The position numbers and the translations under genes were made by a program. From NCBI GenBank assembly GCA_038503035.1, contig JAVSML010025178.1:414149-478148 (forward strand): a stretch of 64,000 nucleotides of DNA, given 5' to 3'. The notes under the pieces were generated by a model. That model was not told the origin of the DNA, made no database searches, and saw only the letters and a list, made by a program, of their open reading frames with translations. The stretch comes from Crocodylus rhombifer (lineage: Eukaryota > Chordata > Crocodylia > Crocodylidae). Numbering within the stretch: the first letter of the stretch is position 1; every line of letters begins with the position of its first letter. This document shows positions 19,861 through 32,049 of the stretch, one piece after another.

Positions 19861-21799
19861 TGCGTTCCAGAACAAAAGGCTTAATAAACCACACAAAAGA
19901 GGGACAAATTAGCTGATCCCACCCTCCCTTTTTAGGTTTAGAGTCTTTTAAAGTTCTCCAAGGTTTTTCCCCACTCTTGCTTTTTTAATGCAGTGTTTGT
20001 TTTTCTTTAGAAAGGGATGCGGGGGGATGCTATATAAACACAAAATACACGCCATTCAAATTAAATGATTTGGAAATCAGTTTTGCTGGTTCTTAGAAAA
20101 CAAGAGTGTTTATGATTATTAAAACCCAAATGTAATTACGATCACATACAACACGGTCCCTTTGGAACAAGTTATTTACTGAGGATTGAGGGGTTAGGGC
20201 TTGATTCACAAAGAGGAATGATGTGCTGGAAAAAAAATTCTTTTGTCTGGGGGCTTTCCAGAAGTTGAAGAGAAAATTCTCCTCTTCCAGGAATAAGTTT
20301 GAGAGGTAGATCGGAAGTACAACAGTTGAACTACAGCAAGAACAACTTAAAACATATGTAGCACCTCCCATTTTGGGGGATCCTGCAACAGGGTTTGATG
20401 GCATTTCTGTGCCACTGGTGAACAAACAAGTGCTTAACCTCTGTTCAGATTCCCTCCTCTTTTGCTAGGGTGTTCATGGAAAGAGCTACACACTGTCTGC
20501 TTGAGACTGAGGTGGCAGAAGAGGAGTTATCAGCTTCAGGAACCTGACTGTGACCTGGGCTGAACTTTCAGAAGAAAACCTGTGCCAGAAGGAATGATCA
20601 CAAGGCAGCAGTGGGTGCAAGACAAGCCCCTGAGCAGAACAGGAAGACGTTACTGAATGTGACTCACTCTGCTGACTCAGTCCACCCATTTCTGTACCCT
20701 GGACCCCTGTCCATCCTTATCCACAAGGGCCATTCACCCAGCAGTGGGCTGCAGCCCCCTCAGCAGGCTGGAACTCAGAACCTTTTCGATGACACAAAGA
20801 AGAATCCCTCAATAGTTTAGATCGGGGGAAATGTCATGGGTAAAATATAATTGCCCAAATCAGATTTTGGCCTTTTCCTGTGCTTTGTGTGACAATATGG
20901 AGGTTTCCTACCCTCTTCAAGGTCAAGGCCAACAGTCAGGGCTGGACTTTCTTCATTAACTGTATCAGGTAAATATAGTAATTAACAACAGGTACAACCA
21001 TAGAAACTGTAATAATGATGCAGGTAAGCCAGCCTCACACATCCAACCAAAGCCATTCTTTAGTCTCCTTCTCCCATCTCCTCCACCCAAGTGCCCCTTG
21101 TCACCACCTTATCTGCCTCTTTCATCCAATCTTAAACCCATTCCATCCTCTGCATCAGCCCACAGACCCCACATATTTCTTCCAAAGGTAGGTACCAAAC
21201 TCTAAACCTCTTACATTCCCAAAGAAAGAGTTAAACTCTCTTCTATTCTGAAATGTATGCAGAAATCCAACAGTCACATTCCACTCTGGGTATGCTCTTC
21301 CTTGCCTTGCACTCTTTGCTTTCCCTTTGCTTTTAGGCTATAATCTGCCTGGAGAAGCGAAGCTCTATTCTTTGTAGCACTGAGCCATCACTGTGCAGTA
21401 CCATGCATGTCAACAGAATCATATAAATGAATCAATACTACTTTAGGGATGAACTTGGCACCAAAACATTTAACTTCCAATCATACCATAAGTCACTCCT
21501 GCTACCTGAGTTGCTTTGTTCTACACAAGTCCATTTCTGCACACTTGTGGGAGAAGAGGATCTCATCCCATCACTCTTTGTATTTCATCCAGGAGTCTCT
21601 ATGTGGTCCATTTGTCACCTAATCAGGCGCAAGGACCACTCCACAAACAGTGATCTTGTCTGAGGAGGCATATTAAGCAGTGCAGACCTAAATCACTATT
21701 TAGTGGGAAATCCACCTACTGCAGGGGATGATACAGATGTTTCAGAAGGTGGCAATCTTCTCCTTTCATCCCAGCATGGTGTGGGGAGGCCAACATACT
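19861..21799. other. No gene recognised
   Basis: The pyrimidine-rich tract at 21060-21190 might be another degraded L2-like piece. The 110-codon minus frame at 20093-20425 has no known domain. No element ends are visible. Confidence 0.5.
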
Positions 21800-22090
21800 G
21801 TTCATAGGGTCATTGGGGAAGTAGGGCTGGAAGGGACTGCATAAAGTCATCTAGTCCTGTCCCTGCCTTGCTCAAGATCATCCCTGACTAAACCATCCCA
21901 GCCAAGTGCCTGTCCAACTTTCTCTTGAACATTTCCAGGGATGGAGATGCTACACCTTCTTCAAGTAGCTTGTTCCAGTGCTTGACCAACTTCATCGTCA
22001 GAAAGTCCCTTCTAATTTCCAGCCTAAATTTCCTCTGCTGCTGCTTGAATCCATTGCTCCTAGTCCTGTCACCTATGGTTGCAGTTCCTA
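21800..22090 (-). mobile_element. CR1 LINE 3' fragment
   Basis: Reading on the minus strand, the copy ends at about 21800 with '…gtcccttccagccctac'-type sequence. Its body shows 'gggactagatgactt', 'gggatggtttagtca' and 'gaagctactt…ggtg' equivalents (on the plus strand: tcatctagtcctgtcc at 21848-21863, ctgactaaaccatccca at 21884-21900, tcaagtagcttgttccagtg at 21961-21980). It is strongly 5' truncated and non-coding. Confidence 0.82.
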
Positions 22091-24305
22091 ATGTGGCCAG
22101 ATCTTACCACACTTCACAATTTGCTGAGATGTTGCTCCTGCTGCTCTGGCCTTATTTGACGGGAAAATTACATCTCATGCTATCCCAATAACTAATCTCT
22201 TCCTGTGGTTTCAAATGGATACGGTATTCATTTCTCACTTCCTTTCCTAACCTGTTGTGCACATTGCAACAGACAGTTAAACCCAGCTGCATTCCTCCCC
22301 GCTGGTGGCCGCTGCATATGAGGGGACTGCTGAGAGCCAAGTGGTGAAGGATTTCATCGGGAGGGAAGGTCTGGGATGAACCTGTGGGCAACAGCCATGC
22401 TGAGCAACATTCAGTGTCAGGGGAGCATGTGTCTGATGTAGTCCTCCAGTGCATACATTGTTTCCCCCGGCGCATGACTGCACTGATTCTTATCATTGTT
22501 ATATGTGGTCCAGCCGCCCATCTGGAAAGTTCTTGCCTCCCTCGGCCCCCATAAATCACTGAGCCCAGCTCTAACCAAAGACAGTTGACAGAATCAGCTC
22601 TGCTGCCCTTTGGCAGTGCTTTCAGGACTTTTTAGGGTTTTCACCAGTCAGGAAAAGGCTTTGATGCTTCAGAATCAGGCTTTTATGAAGATCGTGCTGT
22701 AGGGTTCAGCCAACTCACAAAGTGTCAAATGTGGGGCACCCTTTCATCTCATCTTTGGAGTGGGGAAAAGAGGATCCCTCCCACTTACTGGAATGAGGCT
22801 TGGGGAGGGGGAAGCAACTGAGATGAAGACTCATGCATGGAGAGGAGGGTTTCTTGCTCTCTTGGTACAGCCCACTCCCACATTCCCATCATACTGATGG
22901 CTACAGTCCTATCTGTCTGCTCTCTAGACTACATCAGATAAGAAGGGCCTGGAAAACTGTGTGCTCGTTCACTCTGGTTTTGATGCTCCGCGCAGGGACC
23001 TCCAGGCATCAGAGTGCAGGCTCTTCCGCACCCTCCCTTTCTGGCTGCCTTCAGCAGCAATGAGGAATTCTGTTGTAAAACCTGCTGCTCAGGACTACTA
23101 GGGAGTAATGATCAGGGACACAAGTCAGACTGGCCTGAAGAATTTGTACTTTCCAGTGAGCTTCTGCAGTGCCATTGGGAAGTGGGATAGGAAACCCACC
23201 AGACTGTCATGAGGACCTGAAAACTGCTGTACAGAACAGATCTAATTAGATCACTCCTTTGTCTCTGACAGCAACCAATACCAGACACTTCAGAGCAATG
23301 CACACTTCTCCACTTGCCCCTATTTGCAAAATAATGTATTAGGCTGAGGGGAAGGGAGAGAGGAAAATGCTTCCCCATCCCAGCTGGCAATCAGCTTGAA
23401 GCCCTGAAAGCATGAAGACTACAAGCCCTTTTATGATTTAATCCTAGCTTATATCACTGCAGATGTTATTCATATGAAGTGACTAGTCCTTTCGTGAAAC
23501 TTGCCAATCTATTGGCCTCAATAATTTTAGCTAATGGCATATTTGGCTGAACTCATTAATGTTGATGTGGGGCTTTAAGCCACCACAAGACATTTTGCCC
23601 AATGCCAGCAGTGCAAATGCCCTTCCACCTAGGTTCAGAAACGCTGAGAGCAGAGCAAAGCAAAGCTAACTCTTGGTCCCATTCAAAGATAAGAATAGCC
23701 AAATTTTTTTTGTAAATATGAGCTACTTCTGCTCTTTGCACTTAAACCTGCCCATGAACCACCCCTTTCTCCTGAGTTCCCAGTCACTCAGTTCTGCTAT
23801 TTTTTTAACTTCTTTGTAATGCCTTAATCTTACTTGTCCATCACATTTAGTCCATGAAGTACCATAGCTAAGACAATTTGATGGCATTAGCCTTGCACAG
23901 TCCTGATGTTATTCAGGTCTCCTCATTACCTGGTGGATATATCAGCTGGACCAGGGTAACTATACTCACATAAAAAAAGTGTCAGTGGGCAGGCTGCATT
24001 CCCAGCCTGCTCCTTAATAAACATTTTTAGAGTATCCGCCCAAAGGGCTTCTCGGCCTTTGCTGACCTGCAAAAGTTCTTTCAGTAGCAAAAAGACTCAA
24101 AGCCTTTGAGGACTCCTGGTTTGGACCAGGCTGCGTGGCTGCAGGGTGAGTCAGCACAATGTCTCTATCTACTGCACATGATACCCTGTCACAGCTATTT
24201 CCTTCTGTCACAGAATACAGCCCTTCCCACACTAGAGCGAAGGAATAGATCAAAAGCTTAGTTTCATCCCGAAGGTCAAAATGCAGCTGGTGCCAGAGCA
24301 CTTGG
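22091..24305. other. No gene recognised; 22140-22560 looks conserved-type
   Basis: 22140-22560 is repeat-free, of even composition, and carries a 135-codon minus frame without a known domain; it could be a regulatory element or chance. From 22560 to 24305 I see only short frames and no element termini. Confidence 0.4.
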
Positions 24306-24313
24306 ATGATAGC

Positions 24314-24539
24314 CAGGGATCCTGGTTTTCTCCGATTTAAAAAAAATCCCAAATTTTTGGTTAAAAAAAGTAACCCCCAATCCACATTTTTCCCTGATTA
24401 AAATGAAACAGTACAGACAGACAGACAGACAGACAGAGTTGTGTTTCATTCTAATCATGGAATAATGTACATTTGGGGTTACTTTTTTCTTAACCAAAAA
24501 TTGGGGATTTTTTTAAATCAGAGAAAATCAGGATCCCTG
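24314..24539. mobile_element. Foldback MITE with (CAGA)n at its centre
   Basis: The 226-bp element begins cagggatcctggttttctc and ends with the complement of cagggatcctgattttctc. The arms stay paired for roughly 90 bp (ggttaaaaaaagtaacccc near 24360 against ggggttacttttttcttaacc near 24474-24494). A CAGA microsatellite (24414-24438) sits at the turn of the hairpin. The flanks atgatagc (24306-24313) and gtgatggc (24540-24547) agree at 6 of 8 with both changes transitions, fitting hAT-type insertion. Confidence 0.88.
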
Positions 24540-24547
24540 GTGATGGC

Positions 24548-25494
24548 ACAGGGAATAATTACCAAATGCCATTCTTCAGAGAGAGAATGAGCCTGTGCTC
24601 AAAGAGGAGGGAGAAGAGCAGCACAAAAACTCCCACTATAGCTCTTCTCATCCAGCAGCAGTACAAAGTCAAATCATATGCTTCAAACTGCCCTGGCCAA
24701 CATGACTCACAAATTCCTTCATGTTCCTTCATTGCCATGGCCACGCAGAATTGGAAGCTGGCCTGAAGCTGTCTAAAAACTTGAACCAGCACATGAAGTG
24801 CACAGAGAGTGTGAACATGTAGGAGGCAATTGGTATTAGTGATTCACAGTAGCAATGCACAAGGGGGTGCTCCATGCACCATGTGTGTAAGGAGATGTCA
24901 TGAGCATACCTGGACTGGGTATGGTCTCACTCATTTCCATATACGGATTTCTGAATATGCAATTCACTCTGCTTCCCCTTCTGAGCATGGAAGCCCTCCT
25001 TTATGCATCTGATGTTACAAGCATTTTTGCATGGCAAACACATGACTTTACTGCTTTGGTCAAACATAGGTTGTTCGGTTCACTGTAAGGGTGACTGGGT
25101 GAAACATCAGTGTCCTGTGATACATAGGAAAGTGAGGCAGATGATCTAAAATTTTCCTTACTGGCACTAAAATCTATCTAGCTGGGGTGGAAAAAATAGT
25201 TCCAGCGTGCATCCTACTGGGTGCAGTAAAGGAGACTCAACTGTCCTTAAAGCATGGCACTATCCCTTAGTTGATGTCAGGTCTATTTCTCTACTAACAT
25301 AGCACAAAGGGACCATGAAATACAGCTGCTATATGCATCCCAGGATGTCCATCACTCACCCATCAACCAACCAATGGTTGGTGCCAGTGAATGTGATAAT
25401 AAAGGAGTTTACCTTCTGGGGCTGCTATGTCTGGCAGGCTTCCACCTCTTAGATCCCTGAGTTGGTGGATAAAATTGAGAGAAAAGGTAGTTTT
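24548..25494. other. No gene recognised
   Basis: Mixed sequence without inverted termini or known repeat words. Frames here are all under 80 codons. Confidence 0.55.
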
Positions 25495-25765
25495 GTACTT
25501 CTTGTACCATAAAGGGCTTAGGTTTGGTTCCCAGGTTTCCCACATGCTTCCTACATACCTAATCTTGAAAATGTCACATAATCCTCTGTGCCTTGGTTGT
25601 TCAACTGTAAAAGAAGGATGACTGTCTTTGCCAAACTGCAAGTACTTCAGGGCAAGACTCTGATTCTGTGTCTGTCTATACCTCAGCTAGCATACTGGGG
25701 TCCTGGCTTCAGCCAGGGTTCATATCTACTACTGTAGCAAACATAATTAATAATGAAGTCCTGGC
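25495..25765 (+). mobile_element. Old tRNA-derived SINE (core and tail)
   Basis: A diverged copy follows the order of the SINE at 4648: 'tttggttcccaggt' (25522-25535, B-box area), 'aaaatgtcacataatcc' (25567-25583), 'tgccttgg…aactgtaaaa' (25589-25611), 'ggcaagactctg…gtgtctgtc' (25652-25677), 'actggggtcctgg' (25696-25708) and 'actactgtag' ahead of an AT-rich end. It is on the plus strand with no visible target duplication. Confidence 0.65.
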
Positions 25766-26457
25766 AATTCCAAATATCGATCCCAAATTTCTCTGTGGTT
25801 TTGGCTGTCAGATGTAGTGCTGTATTCTTCATTAAGCTGTGTGTAGATGGGGGAGGGGGAAGACTCCCTATAATTCAAAGATATTACATAAAAGACAGTT
25901 TGAGTCCTTGTGGCTGTATGTTTCCTTTAATTAGTTTATGCAGAGTGCATTTGCATGGGAAGATGCACAGCATGTGGATGGACTTAATTAGGAGAACAAT
26001 ACATTCCTTCTTAAGATAATGACTTGAGGATTATGGAAGTTATTATTCCAGATCCATCCATGGGTCATTTGAGGTTCGGTAACCAATGAACTTTTAAAAT
26101 ACATTAAGGTCAGCAGTTTGGATGTTGTCAGCAAAGTCACTTGTTTTTACTCTTGCTTAAATAAGTAATTATGAAGAGTGACTGTATTCATCTACTGAGC
26201 TACACAACAACCTGAAGTCTGATAGCATCAGAAAGTGGCATATGCATATGCTATAATCTACTGAAGGGAGAAAGACCTACCACACTGGCCTGGTAGAATT
26301 GACAAAACAGCGATCTGAACTCATGCATGCACTTTCACAAGTTCCTCACCTGTCACTACAGTTTGAAAAGATCAAGGTCAAAGATCCACCCAAACCTGGC
26401 AGCCCTTTTCTGTAGCCAACACCATACAAAGGAATGATATAGCCATTATCACATCTG
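25766..26457. other. No gene recognised
   Basis: Mostly AT-rich sequence with no repeat ends. It includes an inverted gcatatgcatatgc word at about 26240-26253. Confidence 0.55.
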
Positions 26458-26690
26458 GCCATCATTTAAGCTAGATACCAGGAGGCACTACTTCACAGCC
26501 AGGGCGGCTAGGGTCTGGAACCAGCTTCCAAGAGAAGTGGTGCTGGCCCCTACCCTGGGGGTCTTTAAGAGGAGGTTGGATGAACACCTTGCTGGGGTTG
26601 TTTGACCCCAGTAATCTTTCCTGCCATGGCAGGGGGTCGGACTAGATGATCTACTCAGGTCCCTTCTGACCCTAGAAACTATGAAACTAT
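26458..26690 (+). mobile_element. CR1 LINE 3' end, crocodilian-type
   Basis: The segment reads straight through the usual CR1 end: 'ctagataccaggaggcac' (26471-26488), 'tctggaaccagcttcc' (26514-26529), 'tttaagaggaggttggatga' (26563-26582), 'ggactagatgatctac' (26639-26654), then the tail aaactatgaaactat (26676-26690). The mild divergence suggests a fairly recent copy. The phrase 'cctgccatggcagggggtcgg' region (26619 onward) is one I associate with crocodilian genomes; it is my main support for that assignment. Confidence 0.9.
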
Positions 26691-28534
26691 AACCCCTAAT
26701 GGTCAGGGACCCTTTATAGCAGGCTTGACTAGGGTTCGGTAGTGGTACAAGTCCTGACCAAGACACAAATTCCGAAGTCATAGCCAGAGATGGCAACTGC
26801 TCTGCCACTACCCCCTCCCATGTAAGCTGTTAAGAAGAGTTATCATTTGGCTTCCACTCAACAGCTGCGAACTTTTAAGTTTGATGTTCAACTTGATGGG
26901 AGACAACCAATCTTTGGGGCTGAAAAAGGATCAAATAAGCCATTAGGAGGGCTTCTAGTTGGTCTGTATGAAATTAGACCTCCTGGTTCTCAGTCTATTT
27001 CCTAGTGAACAGGTGTCTATTTTCCAAAATATGCCAGTTACCGCAAGTGGCTAACTGCTCATTTTGGTCTGAGTTACAGTAAAAAGGGCAAGGAATAAAT
27101 GGGCACAAAGACTGAACTTGCCTCATCAGGTGACTTACCTGAATCAATGCTGAGTCACACTGGAAGGCATCAGACCTTGCCCTGATGCTACCCACGCTGT
27201 ACCCTGCTAGGGATGAAGACAGGACTTAGGTTTCCAGGATGTTATTGCTATGGACAACAGACCCTGGGACCTCCAGTGAACTTTCCCAAGGTCAGACAAC
27301 AATCCCCAGGGGAATAAACAAGAATAGCACAAAATTCATTATTAAAATAAAATGAAGGAAACAAGGTCTGCTTGACAGCACAGAGAGAATACAAACAAAT
27401 GGAGACCTCTCCTTAAGCTTCCCCCAGCTTTATCACTGTGGATGTCAGACAAGAGCAACTTTTCCCTCTGAACCACACCATACACACCTAGGAAGGAGAG
27501 AACTGTTTATAAAAGGCCTCAGCCTGTTCCTCATTTCCTTGCATCCCTCATCAGGAAAAAAAATAACCCCCTTCTAAACTGACAGGTTTTTCTAGAGGCT
27601 GTATTTCTCAGTTAGCCTTGGACCATGGCTGAGAAAGGTGAAGCCTGGGAGCAAGTCCCGTTGGCTCCTTTCTAAAAATGGTTAGCTTAGCATCAGACAC
27701 CAGGTAAACAGCTTGTCACTTGTCCAGAATTGCTAGAGGAGTGGGGTGCTGCTGCTATTGCATCCAAGGACAACATAGCTGAAAAATGTAGGATGTCTAA
27801 GTGGCTAGAGGAAAGGTCTGAGTAAGCAATGTAGCGGCTTTGGGCCTTGAAGGCAGAGCCAAGGGAAACATGACTTGACCAGGAGCAGAACACCACATTT
27901 ACCGGAGACCACCCTCTGCCCCCATGTCTGAGAGGCACAACCATTCACTTCAAAAAGATGGAGAGAGAGAAAAAGAGAGAGAAATGATTTGGGAAAAGGA
28001 TGTGGACGGCTTTTTAAATGGATCCCATTTAGCAAAGATGGTAATTACACGTTGGGTATTGCTTTTCTTCACTTGCCCTGAAATGATAAGGAAGTTTTCT
28101 ATTCAAATGCAATGAGTGTGAATTAAGCAGGGTGTTTCAGAAACACTGACAACAAAGACTCGGTGAAACCATTACACATGATATTACTGTTAAAGTTGAG
28201 TAAAGAGCAGGTCTAAAGGGAGGCAGACAGTGCATTTCTGTGCATACCTTCCATTAGAAGTCTTTGGCTTGAGGCAGTCATTTATTTAACATGCACAAAA
28301 ATCTGCATTTCACATGCAGAAAAGGGGGAGGGAGGAAGAGAGACAGAGGCGCTGAACTTCAAAGGAGTGTTCTGTGGTTTTAGGCATCTCAACCTAGTGA
28401 CTGCGAACTGCAAAGACCTCACGTTCCCCCTCTAAAATATCAAAGTCAGAGGAAAAAAAACAATATTAAGCACCAAATGAACTGCACCTTGACAGCAAAG
28501 AGTCAGAGTGGTAAAGGGAAGGGTTTTTGAATGG
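26691..28534. other. No gene recognised; GA-rich run at 27960-27984
   Basis: The purine run at 27960-27984 is a short (GA)n-like tract. The part from about 28030 to 28330 is repeat-free with words such as 'gtaattacacg' and could be regulatory, but nothing proves it. Frames are short. Confidence 0.5.
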
Positions 28535-28542
28535 ACTTAGAG

Positions 28543-28739
28543 CAGCAATCAGTAACCTTTTAGAAACAATGGGCCAAATAAGCATACCCTGAAGGTAGGC
28601 CACAGCTGTCAGTGCTGCTGATGTCCTGACATGTGTGATCAACCACTAAACTGCCAGTGACCTCCTGACCTCGCAGGCTGGACCTAATTTCTTTATAGGC
28701 TGACACTGGCCTGCTGACCACAGGTTGCCAACATGCATG
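28543..28739. mobile_element. Old hAT-like MITE
   Basis: The 197-bp segment begins cagcaatcagtaacc and ends with the complement of catgcatgttggcaacc. The flanks acttagag (28535-28542) and agttagat (28740-28747) agree at 6 of 8. The interior (gggccaaataagc… , …ggctgacactggcc) is non-coding. Confidence 0.65.
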
Positions 28740-28747
28740 AGTTAGAT

Positions 28748-29169
28748 AGAAGAGGGACAGAGGAAACAGAGGATTAGATTGGATTCCCTAAGGGCCACTT
28801 TGGTTGGAGGCATCAGCTTTTGGGAAAGACTAGGGGCCTCACCACCCCTTATCACCCAGTAGGTGATAAAAGGACCCATGATGGTTTTTGTATGAGTCAG
28901 GGTGTTGATCCTGATTCCTTATATGGCTGAATCCTAACATTAGCAGTTGTATTCTATCATTGTAAATCCCCCTCATTATTCCAGGCTGTCCTGCTCACTT
29001 CCTGCACCGACATCTTGTACAGCAAGGTGGTACAAAATAACTGGTCCTCTCTACAGGTGGGGGTGTTTCAGCTAGGGACAGCTGAATCAACTCTGCAGTG
29101 CATTACAACCCATATCTAAATAGGTGGGCCTATCATTGGTGTAGTTCTGAGGATGAAATGTGCTCTGTA
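28748..29169. other. No gene recognised
   Basis: Short spacer of mixed composition between a MITE and a SINE, without recognisable structure. Confidence 0.55.
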
Positions 29170-29365
29170 GAAGGCAGCTTGGTCTATTGGTTAGGACACT
29201 GGATTGAGTTCTCTTCCTGAATGGCAGGTATGAGCCCATGCAGGTTACTTTTTCTGCATCAGTTCTCTTATCTGTAAGATGGGAAGGACAACACTCTCTT
29301 AATTAAGATAACTTGAGAGCTTCAGATGAAAAGTGCTCCACAGAAGCTAGGTATTAATGATATTC
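29170..29365 (+). mobile_element. tRNA-derived MIR-like SINE
   Basis: The A box tggtctattgg (29180-29190), degenerate B box (caggtatgagccc, 29225-29237), core 'gttactttttctgcatcag' (29243-29261), 'tatctgtaagatggg' (29269-29283), and the end 'gaaaagtgctccacagaagc' (29328-29347) with 'taggtattaatgat' follow the layout of MIR-like reptile SINEs. There is no clear target duplication. Confidence 0.8.
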
Positions 29366-29380
29366 GTGTAGGGAATTGAT

Positions 29381-29459
29381 TAGAAATGGGCCCAAACTCC
29401 TTCAAGCCCCAGAAAAATTCACATATGGATCCAAATTTTGCAGTTTAGGCCCATTTCTA
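29381..29459. mobile_element. Very short MITE (79 bp)
   Basis: The 18-bp ends tagaaatgggcccaaact (29381-29398) and its complement at 29442-29459 match at 17 of 18 positions. No duplicated flank is visible, so it may be a deletion derivative of a larger element. Confidence 0.55.
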
Positions 29460-29908
29460 GTTTTTCTTATGATTATTAATAATTGATCTAAAAAAATGTG
29501 AGGTGTTGATTGACCTCTGAAATTTAAATGGTTCAGGATCTGTGTATGTGGCAGCTCATAATTTTCTCTTGTCCCATGAACAAAGCGACTCAAATGGGAT
29601 CCCCTTTTTTCATGGAAAATGTGGTTGGCAGACAGAACACTATCCTTGAGGAGCATGTAGCTCATGAACATGCTCTGCCCCTTGCTCTGAAGCACACAGA
29701 TTTGGTTGCATTTTTGTGCATGCTGAAAAGGATACTTATTTAGTCAGGCAAATGTTTTCATGAGGGACTTCGGGTGCCTGACCCAGCAGCAGTCTTATAT
29801 TTTCAGAAGACAGGTAGTACAGCGCTTATTGAACTCCCTTATAGATGTCTTCACTTTGGACACCTGAAATCACTTGTCCCTTTGGAAAATCATGGCTTTG
29901 GTGGAGAG
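29460..29908. other. No gene recognised
   Basis: AT-rich sequence. Frames on both strands (29402-29695 minus, 29528-29743 plus) overlap and show no domain. Confidence 0.55.
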
Positions 29909-30566
29909 AGGATGTATCTACATGTACCCATTTTAAGCAGGATTAGCCTAAAAATCATCATTTTTAAGGCATGTTAGGAGCATGGGTCCATTAAGGGTGG
30001 ACAAGTAAAGCAAGTATCATATTTCGGTGCAAACAGCTAAGTCGCAGTAGCCCACATGTACATGCTTAATGCGCATTAACGCAGCGTGCATCAATGGATG
30101 CACACCGTGTTAATGCATATTAGCACGTCTGCATGTGGGTTAATGCAATTTAGCTATTTGCACCTAAATTTAATGTTCCTTAATGCACATTAGTGGGTCA
30201 ATGTGTAGACACATGCCTAAATCACTTTAATGCACCTTAAGCAAAGGCACATTAGGCACTTACATGCAGGAAGCCTGCTTCAACATGCTGGAAATTGAGT
30301 CTCCTGTAGCATGTAAATTGATGCACTGTAGCAGCCTTATGTGTCATATTTATCAGTGTCACAGAACATCTCCACAGTGAGAAAATGGCTGTGATGTGTT
30401 TTGAAATAAAATACGTTCGATGTACTTTAGTTCAAAGTGCCGCACTGTCACTTATCATGGGGACGCACTGTGCTGCTGATACGCTAATAATTAAAAACGC
30501 CCAGCGCTGCATCAGGAGCACATGTAAAAATGCCCATTAAGTGCATACACATGTGTAGACATGCCC
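29909..30566. mobile_element. Large MITE-like element with nested palindrome
   Basis: The left end aggatgtatctacatg (29909-29924) and the complement of the right end, gggcatgtctacacatgtg, are related inverted termini. Recurring words (ttaatgc, gcattaa, tgcacatta) fill the interior in both directions. A separate hairpin at 30021-30170 has arms of about 70 bp, with cccacatgtacatgc (30051-30065) facing its complement ending at 30139. There is no convincing target duplication and no coding potential. Confidence 0.6.
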
Positions 30567-31034
30567 AGAGGGGCCTAGTCAAGAAGTTATGTAGACAGGC
30601 TAATGAAGGAGACCTGTGTCACCCATGAAGCAACCTCTCCTCATGGAGGCTCTCCATAGCTCGAGCCCCCCTGCCACTACCTTAGTCCCCAAGGAAAGCT
30701 GAGCACCCTGCTACTGTAGCACTCACAGCTGTTCATTACTTGCATGTCATTATCTCACCCACTCCAAAATGGCCCAGAGTTAAAAAGCAGAGTCTCAGTC
30801 AACCCATTTAACACCTGCGAAAAGGAACTTCTTCCCATCACACCCCTGGGCTTTGTGGCTAGCGAGGCCCTTTACTTCCATTTGTCTAACAAAGGAAACA
30901 GAGGACGCAAGGCTGGGAGAACCCAGATCAAAGTAGAGAACCAGCCCCAGAAAGGAGGGAGATGCACTCGATGTTCCCTCTTTGGTTAAGAGTACAGGAA
31001 TCAATACACATGACTTACAGTCACTTACCATTAC
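30567..31034. other. No gene recognised
   Basis: Mixed sequence with opposed short frames at 30744-30989 and 30795-31031 that mirror each other and carry no domain. Confidence 0.55.
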
Positions 31035-31140
31035 CCTACCTCTATCATTAATTATGCAGCACCCAAACCTGTGCTAGACACTGTACAGGCAAACAGAAAG
31101 ACTGTACCCCGGCCCCTCCAAAAATAACAATCCAATCCAG
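31035..31140 (-). mobile_element. SINE tail fragment
   Basis: The plus strand reads 'attatgcagcacccaaacc' (31051-31069), 'gtgctagacactgtacagg' (31071-31089) and 'agaaagactgtacccc' (31095-31110), the reverse complement of the reptile SINE tail seen forward at 4830-4920. Confidence 0.5.
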
Positions 31141-31681
31141 ATTTTCCATTCTCACTTCAAGACCACAGAGAGAACAAAGCCCTCCCTCAGACACACATTC
31201 CCTTCTGATGAAATAAGCTCTCGATTCGATTCGTAGAAGCCACATGTCTAAGTAAGCATCGTCCTTCATAATACAGTGGAGGAGAATAAAGCAACACCAA
31301 AGGCAAACGCCTCATCTTCAGAAACCACTAAAGTGAGTGTCTTACTCTTAAGCGGAGGAATGTTTGCTTTCATTCCCAAAATGCAGCTGCCTCTGGGGTA
31401 GAATGCAGCAGATAATTAACAGCATACAGTAACAACCCATGAATGGTTAAAAGAGGCAGCAGGGAAATATGAATGAAGGATTTGAAACTACAAGGGAAAA
31501 AGTTGACAAGATGTAACTACCTGAAGATTGAAACTGGCCTGAGCAACAAAATACATCGGTGAAAGGATGGCTGGGGATAGGTTAATAATCATGAGTGGAT
31601 AGGGCCTTTGTTTAATGACTCATCTAACCAATGACACCTCCATCATTATAATGTCCCCCTAGGCTGCTTCTATGGACATTT
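31141..31681. other. No gene recognised
   Basis: Repeat-free sequence ending at the target duplication of the next element. 31340-31480 holds a few AT-rich words (gataattaacagc) but no clear signal. Confidence 0.5.
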
Positions 31682-31689
31682 ATATAGTG

Positions 31690-31865
31690 CAGCAGCTCCT
31701 AATCTGTGGTACATGTACCACCAGTGGTATGCAGACCAACTGTCAGCAGTACACGTTAACATATTTATTATAATTACTTTACATGACAAAAATCTGCTGG
31801 TGTTACTTAAGGTTGTATCATTTTAAATTGGTGGTGCACAATCTGTCAGAGTTTGGAAACTGCTG
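31690..31865. mobile_element. hAT-like MITE with perfect target duplication
   Basis: The 176-bp element is flanked by the exact 8-mer atatagtg (31682-31689 and 31866-31873). It starts cagcagctcctaatc and ends with the complement of cagcagtttccaaac. 'gtggtacatgtaccac' (31704-31719) is a small inner palindrome. Non-coding. Confidence 0.9.
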
Positions 31866-32049
31866 ATATAGTGGAAAGAGTACCACCTGCCCAACATTAC
31901 TCCCTGCTGCAACACCTAAGCCTTTTTTCCCCATAGAGGCTGGCAATCCAACCCCTTTAATTTTGTCCCAACACTTTAATTTTGAACTCCACAGATCTAC
32001 CAGTCCAAAAGAGGATGAGCAGGTAAGGGATGCCAAGAAATTGAGATGG

